A stretch of 30,558 nucleotides of DNA from an uncultured Anaeroplasma sp. GTDB taxonomy: Bacteria > Bacillota_I > Bacilli_A > Acholeplasmatales > Anaeroplasmataceae. Each line of letters begins with the position of its first letter. Positions within the stretch are counted from its first letter, which is position 1. Shown in pieces: positions 15,723 through 23,945 of the stretch. The position numbers and the translations under genes are program-made. The notes under the pieces were generated by a model. It was given only the letters and a program-made list of their open reading frames with translations. It did not search any database and was not told the origin of the DNA. The stretch lies in contig CAKQBG010000021.1 of the NCBI GenBank assembly GCA_934216145.1, positions 1 to 30,558 of the forward strand, read 5' to 3'.

Positions 15723-16224
15723 TTTTAAAAGAATTGCTAAATTTGAATTAGTTTCATTTGAACAATTTGAATCAGGTCTTGATGATAACTATAAAGAAGA
15801 AGCACATGCTATATATGATTCCTTAAAGCTACCTAAAAGAGCTACTAAAGGATCAGCTGGATATGACTTTTATGCTCCATTTGATATTACATTAAATCCA
15901 GGAGAAACAATTAAAATTCCTACTGGTATTAGAGTTAAAATGGAGGATAATTATGTTTTAAAGCTATATCCTAGAAGTGGTCTTGGCTTTAAATATAGAC
16001 TTCAGCTAAATAATACTGTTGGAATTATTGATAGTGATTATTATTATTCTGATAATGAGGGTCATATATTTGCGAAAATAACAAATGACTCTAATGAAAA
16101 TAAGGTAGTTACTATTCAAAAGGGTACAGGCTTTATGCAGGGTATTTTTGTTGAATATGGTATTACAATAGATGATGATACTACTATAGTACGTAATGGT
16201 GGCTTTGGTAGTACAACTAAATAG
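15715..16224 (+). CDS. dut: dUTP diphosphatase (trimeric dUTPase family)
   Basis: Hydrolyses dUTP to dUMP and pyrophosphate, fitting its place after nrdDG. 169 residues; the five family motifs appear as KGSAGYDFYA (I), LYPRSGLG (II), NTVGIIDSDYYY (III), QGIF after a Gly-rich strand (IV) and RNGGFGST at the end (V). Motifs differ from the classical form (PRSS becomes PRSG, and an insertion SDNEG follows motif III), as in the longer Firmicute branch. ATG 15715 is chosen over 15703, because AAGGA (15699-15703) is correctly spaced only for 15715. Both starts overlap nrdG. Confidence 0.9.
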   Translation: MDNFKRIAKFELVSFEQFESGLDDNYKEEAHAIYDSLKLPKRATKGSAGYDFYAPFDITLNPGETIKIPTGIRVKMEDNYVLKLYPRSGLGFKYRLQLNNTVGIIDSDYYYSDNEGHIFAKITNDSNENKVVTIQKGTGFMQGIFVEYGITIDDDTTIVRNGGFGSTTK

Positions 16225-16229
16225 AAATT

Positions 16230-16258
16230 GAAGCTATCATTTTGGTAGCTTTTTTTCT
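16230..16258 (+). terminator. Terminator of nrdD-nrdG-dut
   Basis: Stem AAGCTATC / GGTAGCTT (one T-G pair) with a 4-5 base loop followed by a run of seven T. Confidence 0.85.
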
Positions 16259-16286
16259 TGTTTGTTTATGACTTTTAATTTATAAT
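16258..16286 (+). promoter_or_regulatory. Promoter of the family 28 glycoside hydrolase gene
   Basis: -35 TTGTTT (16258-16263), 17 bp, perfect -10 TATAAT (16281-16286), starting right at the end of the preceding terminator. Confidence 0.65.
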
Positions 16287-16307
16287 ATTTTCGTACGGAG
16301 GATTTAT

Positions 16308-17672
16308 ATGGAAAAAATAATTGTTGAATTACCTAGCTTTAAGGATAAGAACTATAATATTTTAGATTTTGGTGCTAAATCTGATATTGAATTTAATAAC
16401 AAAAAGGCTATTCAAGAGGCAATTGATACTTGTAGTAATAATGGTGGAGGAATTGTTATAATTCCTAATGGCTTTTATTTGACAGGTCCAATTGAGCTTA
16501 AGAGTAATGTTAATCTACATTTAGATGATAATGCCTATGTTTTATTCACTAAATCAAAGGAGGAATATCCTTTACAATTTACTGACTATGAGGGTCAAAG
16601 AAGAATTCGTGCTTTATCTCCAATAAGTGCGAATAATTGTCATGATATTGCTTTAACAGGAAATGGGATTATGGATGGCAATGGACATTTATGGCGTGGT
16701 ATTAAGAAGTTTAAGCTTACATCTAAGGAATGGGATAGATGCTTAAAGAAGAGCCCATATGTTATAGATACAAAGGAAGGCGGCATTTGGTGCCCTACAA
16801 AGAGCTATTATGAGGGAGTATTAAAAGGAGAACCTGATTATTCACTTCCTAATGCGTTAGAGCTTGCGAGTGAAAACTATGATGTTTATAGACCTGTTTT
16901 TGTATCATTTAAGAATTGTGAAAGAGTGTTAATTGAGGATATTACATTACAAAATTCTCCAGCTTGGAATGTACATCCTTTATATTGTAATAACTTTACA
17001 ATGAGAAATGCTAAAATTAAAAATAAATTTTCAGCTCAAAATGGTGATGGAATTGATTTAGAATCTTGTACAAATTGTGAAATTGCTGGTACTATTTTTG
17101 AAGTTGGTGATGATGGAATTTGTTTAAAGAGTGGAAAAAATAAGGAAGCTCGTAAAATAAAGGCACCAACTAAAAATGTATGGATTCATGATTGTAAGGT
17201 ATTTGACGCTCATGGAGGCTTTGTTGTAGGAAGTGAAATGAGTAGAGGTATATCTAATGTTTTAGTAGAAAATTGTATTTTTGCTGGTACTGATATTGGT
17301 GTTCGCTTCAAGTCTGCAATGGGACGTGGTGGAGTTGTTGAGGATATTACTATTAAAAATATTCAAATGAATAATATTATTAATGAAGCAATTATCTTTA
17401 CTATGGGCTATGTATTAGTTAATATTGAGGATGAGCATGAAAATAAGGAAGAAAAGCTTGATAGTGAGGATATTCCTGAATTTAAGAATATTATTATGGA
17501 GAATATTAATGTTTCTAGCTGTGATACAGCTATAAAGATTAACGGCTTAAAGGAAAAGCCTATTCATGATTTAAGCTTTAATAATATTAATATAAAGGCT
17601 AATAAGGATATTGATATTAGCTATGCTGAAAATATTAATTTTAATAATGTAAATATTTTATCATTAAGCTAA
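16308..17672 (+). CDS. Glycoside hydrolase family 28 (polygalacturonase-like), cytosolic
   Basis: A 454-residue right-handed beta-helix enzyme. The N-terminal segment NILDFGAKSD and the catalytic set are visible: NGDG with D247, GDDG with D268-D269, a GGF segment preceded by His near 304, and GVRFKSAMGRGG, the R-X-K substrate site. There is no signal peptide, so it should act inside the cell on imported oligogalacturonides, probably as an exo-enzyme; rhamnogalacturonan-type substrates are equally possible. It has its own promoter and CGGAGG binding site, and no pectin transport or uronate genes are adjacent, which is unusual. Confidence 0.9.
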   Translation: MEKIIVELPSFKDKNYNILDFGAKSDIEFNNKKAIQEAIDTCSNNGGGIVIIPNGFYLTGPIELKSNVNLHLDDNAYVLFTKSKEEYPLQFTDYEGQRRIRALSPISANNCHDIALTGNGIMDGNGHLWRGIKKFKLTSKEWDRCLKKSPYVIDTKEGGIWCPTKSYYEGVLKGEPDYSLPNALELASENYDVYRPVFVSFKNCERVLIEDITLQNSPAWNVHPLYCNNFTMRNAKIKNKFSAQNGDGIDLESCTNCEIAGTIFEVGDDGICLKSGKNKEARKIKAPTKNVWIHDCKVFDAHGGFVVGSEMSRGISNVLVENCIFAGTDIGVRFKSAMGRGGVVEDITIKNIQMNNIINEAIIFTMGYVLVNIEDEHENKEEKLDSEDIPEFKNIIMENINVSSCDTAIKINGLKEKPIHDLSFNNINIKANKDIDISYAENINFNNVNILSLS

Positions 17673-17743
17673 TAAATAATTTATTAAAAACAATTTTTGT
17701 TATTAGCTAGAAGCTTTTAAATCAATTAAAAATAAAAAATTGC

Positions 17744-17772
17744 TTGCATTTGAAATTATTATGTGTTAAGAT
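17744..17772 (+). promoter_or_regulatory. rplS promoter
   Basis: -35 TTGCAT (17744-17749), 17 bp, extended -10 TGTTAAGAT (TG at 17764-17765, TAAGAT 17767-17772). The start point would be near 17779, giving an 80-base leader. Some overlap with the pairing GTAATG/CATTAC leaves the exact start uncertain. Confidence 0.6.
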
Positions 17773-17778
17773 GTAATG

Positions 17779-17848
17779 GCTGAATTATTCAGCAAAGCAC
17801 ATTACTCCGCTAGCAACATGGGATTTATGGCTATGAGTTTTGTTAAAT
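17779..17848 (+). ncRNA. Ribosomal protein L19 leader (autoregulatory mRNA element)
   Basis: Two hairpins precede rplS: GCTGAA / TTCAGC (about 17779-17793) and TAGC-CAT / ATG-GCTA (about 17811-17834) with a GGGATT-type loop. The block CCGCTAGCAACATGGGAT and the following GAGTTTTGTTAA look like the conserved Firmicute L19 leader thought to bind L19 and repress its own synthesis. Identification is from memory of the motif and from its position. Confidence 0.6.
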
Positions 17849-17860
17849 AGGAGATACATT

Positions 17861-18217
17861 ATGGCAAATTCAAAGGGTCAAGCATTAATTAATGAAATTA
17901 CTGCTGAGTATTTACAAGAGCGTCCAGACTTCCGTCCTGGTGATTCTGTAAAGGTTTTCGTAAAGATCGTTGAAGGTGATACTCATCGTATCCAAGTATT
18001 TGAAGGTTTAGTTATTAAACGTCAAGGTGCTGGAATTTCTGAGACTTTCACTGTTAGAAAGATTTCTTACGGAATCGGTGTTGAGCGTACTTTCCCTGTT
18101 CATACACCATCTATCGATCATATTGAAGTAGTAAGAAAAGGTAAGGTTCGTCGTGCTAAGTTACACTACATCCGTACTCTATCTGCAAAGGCTGCTCGTA
18201 TTAAGGAACGTCGATAA
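17861..18217 (+). CDS. rplS: 50S ribosomal protein L19
   Basis: 118 residues of the large ribosomal subunit, at the 30S-50S interface. Recognised by [45 protein letters not shown] split by short segments, and the basic C-terminus [12 protein letters not shown] 17861 is preferred over the in-frame TTG at 17840, because AGGAG (17848-17852) serves it and L19 starts this way. The codon choice (CGT, GGT, more G+C) is that of a highly expressed gene. rimM-trmD follow downstream, as is common in Firmicutes, though in inverted order. Confidence 0.97.
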   Translation: MANSKGQALINEITAEYLQERPDFRPGDSVKVFVKIVEGDTHRIQVFEGLVIKRQGAGISETFTVRKISYGIGVERTFPVHTPSIDHIEVVRKGKVRRAKLHYIRTLSAKAARIKERR

Positions 18218-18224
18218 TCAAACT

Positions 18225-18252
18225 GACCAGATTTATTCTGGTCTTTTCTTTT
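18225..18252 (+). terminator. rplS terminator
   Basis: Perfect stem GACCAGA / TCTGGTC with a 5-base loop, then TTTTCTTTT. Confidence 0.9.
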
Positions 18253-18326
18253 GTCAAAAAAATGAAAAAGTCTTTTTTATATAAAAAAAATATGATAAAA
18301 TATTTTATAGTTAGGATGTGTTTTTA

Positions 18327-18815
18327 ATGAAATATTATAAATGTGGACATATTATGACCACTCATGGCATTAAGGGAGATTTAAAGGTTAAGCCTTTAAC
18401 TGATTTTGATAGATTTTATCCTGGTAGTCATCTTTTTATTCTTCACCAGGGAAGCTATATCGAGGTTGTTGTTAATAAGGCTGTAAACTTTAAGGACGGC
18501 TATTTAATTTCATTTAAGGATTTATTAGATATAAATTTAGTTGAAAAATATCATAGTGATGATATTTATGTTAGTGAAGTTGATAGAGAAGAACTTAATG
18601 ATGATGAATATTATTATAGTGATTTAATTGGTAAAGAGGTTGTTAACCAAAATAATGAATCTAGAGGAATAGTTATTGAGATTAGAGAAATGCCTCATGC
18701 TAGATATTTAGTAGTTAAATATAATGATAAGAATTGTTTAATTCCATTTATAAATGAATTTATTAATAATATAGATGATAAAATTTATATTAATGAAATT
18801 GAGGGATTATTTTGA
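18327..18815 (+). CDS. rimM: Ribosome maturation factor RimM
   Basis: Helps 30S head assembly by binding S19. 162 residues: the N-terminal domain (GHIMTTHGIKGDLKVKPLTDF) and a PRC-barrel domain from about 90 (DEYYYSDLIGKEV). ATG 18327 is preferred over the upstream in-frame GTG at 18318, because AGGATG (18313-18318) has proper spacing only to 18327. A possible extended -10 TGATAAAAT (18293-18301) precedes it. The stop shares bases with the trmD TTG start (TTGA), coupling the two. Confidence 0.94.
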   Translation: MKYYKCGHIMTTHGIKGDLKVKPLTDFDRFYPGSHLFILHQGSYIEVVVNKAVNFKDGYLISFKDLLDINLVEKYHSDDIYVSEVDREELNDDEYYYSDLIGKEVVNQNNESRGIVIEIREMPHARYLVVKYNDKNCLIPFINEFINNIDDKIYINEIEGLF

Positions 18816-19534
18816 AAATTAAAATATTAACATTATTTCCAAATATGTTTCAAGAATTCAAAAGCGAATCAATTATAAAAAGAGCTATTGAAAAGGGAAT
18901 TGTTTCTATTGATACTATCGATATAAGAGAATATTCTCATTTAAAGCATAAACATGTTGATGATACCCCTTGTGGTGGTGGAGCTGGAATGGTTTTAAAG
19001 GTAGATATTATTGATAGAGCTATTAAGGCCAATAGTAATGAAAATAGCTATAAAATTATGATGACACCTCAAGGTAGACCATATTCTCAAAAAATAGCCA
19101 ATGAATTAAGTTCTCATGATGAATTAGTATTTATTTGTGGACATTATGAGGGCTTTGATGAGAGAATAAGAAGCTATGTTGATGATGAAATATCAATTGG
19201 AGATTACGTATTAACCGGTGGAGAATTACCAGCAATGGTTGTTTGTGATAGCGTTATAAGACTATTAAATGATGCGATTAAAGAAGAGAGTCATGAGGAT
19301 GATTCCTTTTCAACAGGATTATTAGAATATCCTCAATATACTAGACCAATTGAATATGATGGAATGAAAGTACCTGAGGTTTTATTAAATGGAAATCATA
19401 AAGATATTGCTTATTATAGAAAAAAAGAAAGTTTAAGAAAAACTATTAATAGAAGACCCGATTTATTGAAAAAATATCCTTTAACAGAAGAGGATAAAAA
19501 AATAATAAAAGAGATAGAGGAGGAAAATAAATGA
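18812..19534 (+). CDS. trmD: tRNA (guanine37-N1)-methyltransferase TrmD
   Basis: Methylates G37 next to the anticodon to prevent frameshifting. 240 residues of the SPOUT trefoil-knot class: HVDDTPCGGGAGMV (about 50-63), the knot CGHYEGFDERI (about 109-119) and IGDYVLTGGELPA (about 129-141) that binds SAM. The start is TTG at 18812 overlapping the rimM stop; GAGGG ten bases upstream serves it. It overlaps malQ by ATGA. Confidence 0.97.
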   Translation: MKIKILTLFPNMFQEFKSESIIKRAIEKGIVSIDTIDIREYSHLKHKHVDDTPCGGGAGMVLKVDIIDRAIKANSNENSYKIMMTPQGRPYSQKIANELSSHDELVFICGHYEGFDERIRSYVDDEISIGDYVLTGGELPAMVVCDSVIRLLNDAIKEESHEDDSFSTGLLEYPQYTRPIEYDGMKVPEVLLNGNHKDIAYYRKKESLRKTINRRPDLLKKYPLTEEDKKIIKEIEEENK

Positions 19535-20997
19535 AAGAAGCAGGAGTATTACTACATATCTCAAGCCTACCATCTAAGTATGGAATTGGTTCACTTGGAA
19601 AGCAAGCCTATAAATTTATTGATTTTTTAAGTGATGCTGGTCAAAAAATATGGCAAATTCTACCTATTGGACCTACATCATATGGTGATTCACCATATCA
19701 ATCATTATCAGCTTTTGCCTTTAATCCTTATTTTATTGATTTAGATGAGCTTGTTAATGAAGGCTTACTAAAGAAAGAAGACTTACCTGTTGAACATGAG
19801 ACTAAAAAAATAGATTATGCAGCTTTATTTAATGAAAGATATCATATACTTCATAAGGCCTATTTAAATGTTAACCTTATATATGATGAATTCCAATCAT
19901 TTGTTTTAGAAGAAAATGATTGGCTACATGATTATGCAATGTTTATGGTATTAAAGGAAGAACAGGAGAATAGAAGCTGGAATACCTGGTATGATGATTT
20001 TAAATATCGAAGACAAGAATCATTAGAATGGTTATCTAATCAATATAAGGATAGAATAAGTGAATGGAAATTTTATCAATTCTTATTTTATAAACAATGG
20101 ATGAAGCTAAAGAAATACGCTAATAAAAATGGTATTGAAATTATGGGTGATATGCCAATATATTGTGCATATGACTCAAGTGATGTTTGGGCTAATCCAT
20201 CAATGTTCCAATTAGATAATTCTCTAACTCCAACAAGAGTTGCTGGTTGTCCACCTGATGCGTTTAGTGAAGATGGTCAATTGTGGGGTAATCCTCTTTA
20301 TAATTATGATAAAATGAAGGAGGATAACTATTCTTGGTGGGTAAAGAGAGTTAAGCATTCTTTAAAAATTTTTGATATATTAAGAATAGATCATTTTAGA
20401 GGCTTTGCTGGATATTATTCAATTCCATTTGGTGATACTACAGCTAAAAATGGTTGTTGGGTAGAAGGACCAGGCTATAATCTATTTAAGGCTATTGAGA
20501 AGGTTTTACCTAATGCAAAGATTGTAGCTGAGAATTTAGGTTTTTTAACTCCAGATGTTCATAAGCTTTTGAAGCAATGTAATTATCCAGGAATGAATAT
20601 TTTTCAATTTGAATTAGGAGATTATACTAAAAAAGCCCCTATTTATAAAAAATATCCTGAAAATAATTTATTTTATTCAGGAACTCATGATAATCAATTA
20701 TTAGAATCTTTCTATCATCAGCTTGATAAGAAGGGTAAAACTATGGTTGATAAGATTTGTGATATTAAATTTACAGATAGACCATCATTAAAGATTATTG
20801 AATACTGTATGAAGAATGAAGCTAAATATTGTATTATTCCTCTACAGGATTATTTAGGATTAAGTGATGCTGATGGAAGAATGAATATTCCATCTACTGC
20901 TAGTGGAAACTGGACTTATATTTCTAAAGAATCTGATTATTCAAATGAATTAAATAGCTATATGAAGAATTTAGCAGTTGAAACTGGTAGATTCTAA
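19531..20997 (+). CDS. malQ: 4-alpha-glucanotransferase MalQ (GH77)
   Basis: Transfers maltodextrin units between alpha-1,4 glucans (disproportionating enzyme), in glycogen or maltodextrin use. 488 residues, full length. GH77 landmarks: HISSLPSKYGIGSLG near the N-terminus, the conserved GDSPYQ with NPYFIDL, the flexible loop (TRVAGCPPDAFSEDGQLWGNPLY), nucleophile Asp in RIDHFRGF, acid/base Glu in VAENLG and the third Asp in GTHDN. It overlaps trmD by four bases, an unusual metabolic gene in an RNA-maturation operon. GAGGAGG precedes the ATG. Confidence 0.96.
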   Translation: MKEAGVLLHISSLPSKYGIGSLGKQAYKFIDFLSDAGQKIWQILPIGPTSYGDSPYQSLSAFAFNPYFIDLDELVNEGLLKKEDLPVEHETKKIDYAALFNERYHILHKAYLNVNLIYDEFQSFVLEENDWLHDYAMFMVLKEEQENRSWNTWYDDFKYRRQESLEWLSNQYKDRISEWKFYQFLFYKQWMKLKKYANKNGIEIMGDMPIYCAYDSSDVWANPSMFQLDNSLTPTRVAGCPPDAFSEDGQLWGNPLYNYDKMKEDNYSWWVKRVKHSLKIFDILRIDHFRGFAGYYSIPFGDTTAKNGCWVEGPGYNLFKAIEKVLPNAKIVAENLGFLTPDVHKLLKQCNYPGMNIFQFELGDYTKKAPIYKKYPENNLFYSGTHDNQLLESFYHQLDKKGKTMVDKICDIKFTDRPSLKIIEYCMKNEAKYCIIPLQDYLGLSDADGRMNIPSTASGNWTYISKESDYSNELNSYMKNLAVETGRF

Positions 20998-21001
20998 ATT
21001 C

Positions 21002-21032
21002 GGGAGGAATGTCCTCCCTTTTTTGTTTTTTT
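21002..21032 (+). terminator. Terminator of rimM-trmD-malQ
   Basis: Perfect 7-bp GC-rich stem GGGAGGA / TCCTCCC with a 3-base loop, then TTTTTTGTTTTTTT. Confidence 0.92.
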
Positions 21033-21068
21033 AAATAAAAATAATACATACTAATATTGGTGAATAAA

Positions 21069-21779
21069 ATGAGAATTAAAAAAATATTTACTAATATTTC
21101 TAATATTACCTTTTCAGCTTCATCAGTATCATTTTATTTAATTATTAATGGAGGCTCTACAGTTTTCTTATTAATTAGTATTATTTCTATATTTATTAAT
21201 AAATTATCTATAAATATTCCTGATGAGAATTTAAAAAATATTATTGATTCTTTAATTAGCTATAATAAGAATTATACATTTTCTATTATACTTTTTATAA
21301 CTAGTGTATATTCTACCTCTACATTATTTAAATCCTATTTAAAAGGAACTGAAATAATTACTAATACTAAGTATATTAATAATAAAAGAATAAGCTCTAT
21401 ATTATTTTCATTAGTATTACCTATTATTTTTATTATAATGTTATTAATATTTATTCTATTAAGAATAATAAACCTATTATCGGTATTATTAATCTATGTA
21501 TTATTATATTTTTTATTTCAATATATTCTTCAGGGCTTTGCCCTTAGGAATATAAATATTAAAATTCTCTATAGAGGAATAATAATTAGCTTTTTATTTT
21601 CCTTTTCATTCTCATTATTCTTTATTATATTTTTAAATTATTTTAGCTTTAAAGAAATTTATGGAGTATTCTCATTAATAATAAGCTTTATATTCTTTTT
21701 ATATATAAATATAATAGGTCTATATTTAGGAATATATTATAATTGGAAAAAAATAGAAGAATGTAATTATCATATTTAG
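21069..21779 (+). CDS. YihY/BrkB-like membrane protein
   Basis: 236 residues with about six hydrophobic helices. The first helix pattern (SASSVSFYLIINGGSTVFLL) and the last region (IYGVFSLIISFIFFLYINI) resemble the YihY/BrkB family, whose members were once called ribonuclease BN; their function is unknown. The sequence is divergent and extremely rich in Ile, Leu and Asn, as expected from base composition. ATG 21069 is preferred to the TTG at 21057, since GGTGA (21059-21063) is the binding site used elsewhere in this genome. pdaA follows after 22 bases. Confidence 0.7.
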   Translation: MRIKKIFTNISNITFSASSVSFYLIINGGSTVFLLISIISIFINKLSINIPDENLKNIIDSLISYNKNYTFSIILFITSVYSTSTLFKSYLKGTEIITNTKYINNKRISSILFSLVLPIIFIIMLLIFILLRIINLLSVLLIYVLLYFLFQYILQGFALRNINIKILYRGIIISFLFSFSFSLFFIIFLNYFSFKEIYGVFSLIISFIFFLYINIIGLYLGIYYNWKKIEECNYHI

Positions 21780-21801
21780 AGAAAATAAATATGGTGATTA
21801 T

Positions 21802-22536
21802 ATGAAAAAAATAATAATATTTATTTTAGCTTTATTATCATTTCCAGTATTAATTATTTCAGCTAATGAATATGGAGTTGGAAAAAATAAAACTGGAGAA
21901 AGACCTAATGTTAGTATAAAAACTATTGAAGAAAATAATGGTTATACAATAGGTAGTGATGATAAAAGAATTTATTTAACCTTTGATTGTGGTTATGAAA
22001 ATGGTTATACTTTAAAAATATTAGATGTATTAAAGGAAACTGATACTAAAGCATGCTTTTTCATTACGGGACATTATTTAAATAGTAGCTATGATATAGT
22101 GAAAAGAATGATTACTGATGGACATATTGTAGGTAATCATACCTATTCTCATAAGAGCTTTAATGTATCTAGTAATGAAGAAATATTAAATGATATTAAA
22201 AAGCTTGAGGATTTATATAAAGAAAAAACAGGTCTTACAATGTCAAAATATATAAGACCACCAAAGGGAGAATATACTGAAAAGAGTCAAAAGCTATTAG
22301 CTGATAATGGGTATAGCTCAATATTTTGGTCATTAGCGTATGTTGATTGGTATAAGGATAAATATTATGGTAATCATTATAGCTATAATAATGTAATGAA
22401 AAAGATTCATAATGGTGCGATAATATTAATGCATTCTGTATCTAAGGATAATACCTTAGATTTAAAGGATATTATTATTGATTTAAAGGAAAAGGGATAT
22501 ATCTTTTCATCTTTAGATGATTTATCAAGTAGATAA
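21802..22536 (+). CDS. pdaA: Polysaccharide deacetylase PdaA, spore cortex
   Basis: In spore formers PdaA removes the N-acetyl group of muramic acid so that muramic delta-lactam, the cortex lytic-enzyme signal, can form. The 244-residue protein has a signal peptide (about 1-20: KK, hydrophobic run, then SANEYG). GERPN lies around 32-36 as in PdaA. The NodB domain shows TFDCGYENGY (about 60-69), GNHTYSH (about 112-118) with metal-binding His and RPPKGEY (about 152-158). The pattern of TFD-GYENGY rather than TFDDGP is specific to the PdaA subfamily. With yunB and gpr it supports sporulation. Confidence 0.9.
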   Translation: MKKIIIFILALLSFPVLIISANEYGVGKNKTGERPNVSIKTIEENNGYTIGSDDKRIYLTFDCGYENGYTLKILDVLKETDTKACFFITGHYLNSSYDIVKRMITDGHIVGNHTYSHKSFNVSSNEEILNDIKKLEDLYKEKTGLTMSKYIRPPKGEYTEKSQKLLADNGYSSIFWSLAYVDWYKDKYYGNHYSYNNVMKKIHNGAIILMHSVSKDNTLDLKDIIIDLKEKGYIFSSLDDLSSR

Positions 22537-22552
22537 TAAATATAAACAATGG

Positions 22553-22558
22553 TATAAT
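22553..22558 (+). promoter_or_regulatory. -10 element in front of holA
   Basis: Perfect TATAAT, 24 bases before the chosen TTG start; no good -35 is visible. Its position means that the longer in-frame ATG (22517) would lie upstream of the transcript start. Confidence 0.45.
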
Positions 22559-22576
22559 ACCCTTGGTGGTGATATC

Positions 22577-23506
22577 TTGTATAATTATATTATTTCATCT
22601 GATGATACCTTATTATGTAATCAAAAAATAGAGGAATTACAAAAACAATTTAATATGGAAATGGATATTAATAGCTATGATTTAGCTGATGATGGTATTT
22701 ATTCTATAATAGATGATTTATCTACTATTTCTTTATTTGATTTACCTAAGTTTTTAATAGTTAAATCATTTGAAGAGGTTATGAATATTAGTGAAAACGC
22801 ACTAGCTGAGTTATTAAAGGCTATGAATGATGTTAATTCTAATAATATAATTGTTTTTATAACATATAAAAGTATTGATTCTAAAAATACAAATGCTAAT
22901 AAAATAAAAAAATATTGTACTAGTATTGATCTTAGAATTAAGAATATGCCAATGCCTGAATATGTATTAAAAAGATTTAATGACGATGGCTATGAGATTG
23001 AAAGTCAAGCAGTAGCGTTATTATGTAGCTATGTAGATTCATTTGAGCTATTAGGACAATATATAGATATATTAGAGTCTTATAAATTAAATGAGAAGAA
23101 AATTATTGATAGTGATATTAGACTTATGGTTTCTGAACCAATTGAAAATAATGTTTATCAATTGGTTGAGGCAGTTCTAAAGAATGATAAAGCTATTATT
23201 TTTAAATATTATAATGATTTAAAGTTAATGAATATTCAAGCCTCTTATTTAGTATCATTATTAATTACAAAGTTTCAGGAGCTTTATAATGTTTATATTT
23301 TAGTTAGAGCTAAATATCAACAAAATGATCTAGCAGAACTATTTAATGTTTCTCCTGGTAGAGCCTATTATATGATTAAAAATGCTAAGAATACTACAAT
23401 GCAGAAGATAAAGGATAATTTAAGCTTATTAAATAAGCTTGAATATGATATTAAATCTGGTAGGATAGAACAATCTCTAGGTTTAGAATTATATTTCCTT
23501 AGATAA
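22577..23506 (+). CDS. holA: DNA polymerase III delta subunit (clamp loader)
   Basis: Part of the clamp loader that opens the beta clamp at the replication fork. About 309 residues with the low-conservation HolA/YqeN pattern: a nucleotide-binding-like N-terminal domain (YIISSDDTLLCNQKI; SLFDLPKFLIVK around 55-66) and helical domains ending with LLNKLEYDIKSGRIEQSLGLELY, the most conserved stretch. The start is TTG 22577, behind GGTGGTGAT, because the longer frame begins inside pdaA. The neighbours rpsT (opposite strand) and gpr match the B. subtilis yqeN-rpsT-gpr order, which strongly supports the call. Confidence 0.88.
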   Translation: MYNYIISSDDTLLCNQKIEELQKQFNMEMDINSYDLADDGIYSIIDDLSTISLFDLPKFLIVKSFEEVMNISENALAELLKAMNDVNSNNIIVFITYKSIDSKNTNANKIKKYCTSIDLRIKNMPMPEYVLKRFNDDGYEIESQAVALLCSYVDSFELLGQYIDILESYKLNEKKIIDSDIRLMVSEPIENNVYQLVEAVLKNDKAIIFKYYNDLKLMNIQASYLVSLLITKFQELYNVYILVRAKYQQNDLAELFNVSPGRAYYMIKNAKNTTMQKIKDNLSLLNKLEYDIKSGRIEQSLGLELYFLR

Positions 23507-23507
23507 A

Positions 23508-23538
23508 ACAAAAAAAGCACCATTAGGTGCTTTTTTGT
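23508..23538. terminator. Bidirectional terminator between holA and rpsT
   Basis: Stem AAAAAAGCACC / GGTGCTTTTTT with a 4-base loop. The A run and T run make it function for both convergent genes. Confidence 0.92.
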
Positions 23539-23558
23539 TATATAAGATATATAGGGTA

Positions 23559-23822
23559 TTACTTTAAAGTATTTACTGCAGTAGCAAGCTCTGACTTATG
23601 TCTTGCAACGTAGTTCTTATGAACGATTCCCTTAGCTAAAGCCTTGTCTAATTTCTTATAAGCTAAATTTAAAGCTGCAGTTGCCTTTTCAGCATCCTTT
23701 GCTTCAACAGTAGCGTATACATTCTTCATTGCAGTTTTTAAAGATGATTTAAATGCTACATTTGTTAATCTTGCTTTCTCATTTGTACGAACACGTTTAA
23801 TTTGTTGTTTAATATTTGCCAT
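23559..23822 (-). CDS. rpsT: 30S ribosomal protein S20
   Basis: 87 residues, helical and basic, binding 16S rRNA: starts ANIKQQIKRVRTNEKAR and ends with KNYVARHKSELATAVN. It is encoded on the minus strand with GGAGGTG before the ATG, convergent with holA, exactly as in B. subtilis. Codons are more G+C rich than neighbours, as expected for high expression. Confidence 0.97.
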   Translation of the reverse strand: MANIKQQIKRVRTNEKARLTNVAFKSSLKTAMKNVYATVEAKDAEKATAALNLAYKKLDKALAKGIVHKNYVARHKSELATAVNTLK

Positions 23823-23945
23823 ATTTTCACCTCCGCTATTTCATATGCACGACATATTATAGCATTTTAAAATTATCAAATCAAGAAAAAAATTTTTTTT
23901 TGTATTATTTGTTATAAAATTATACAAAATATATTTGGTGATTAT

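Noticed and set aside
23900..23931. Sigma-G promoter in front of gpr
   Set aside because: GTATT and CAAAATA sit about 18 bp apart but each has mismatches to the forespore consensus; in such AT-rich DNA this is not enough.
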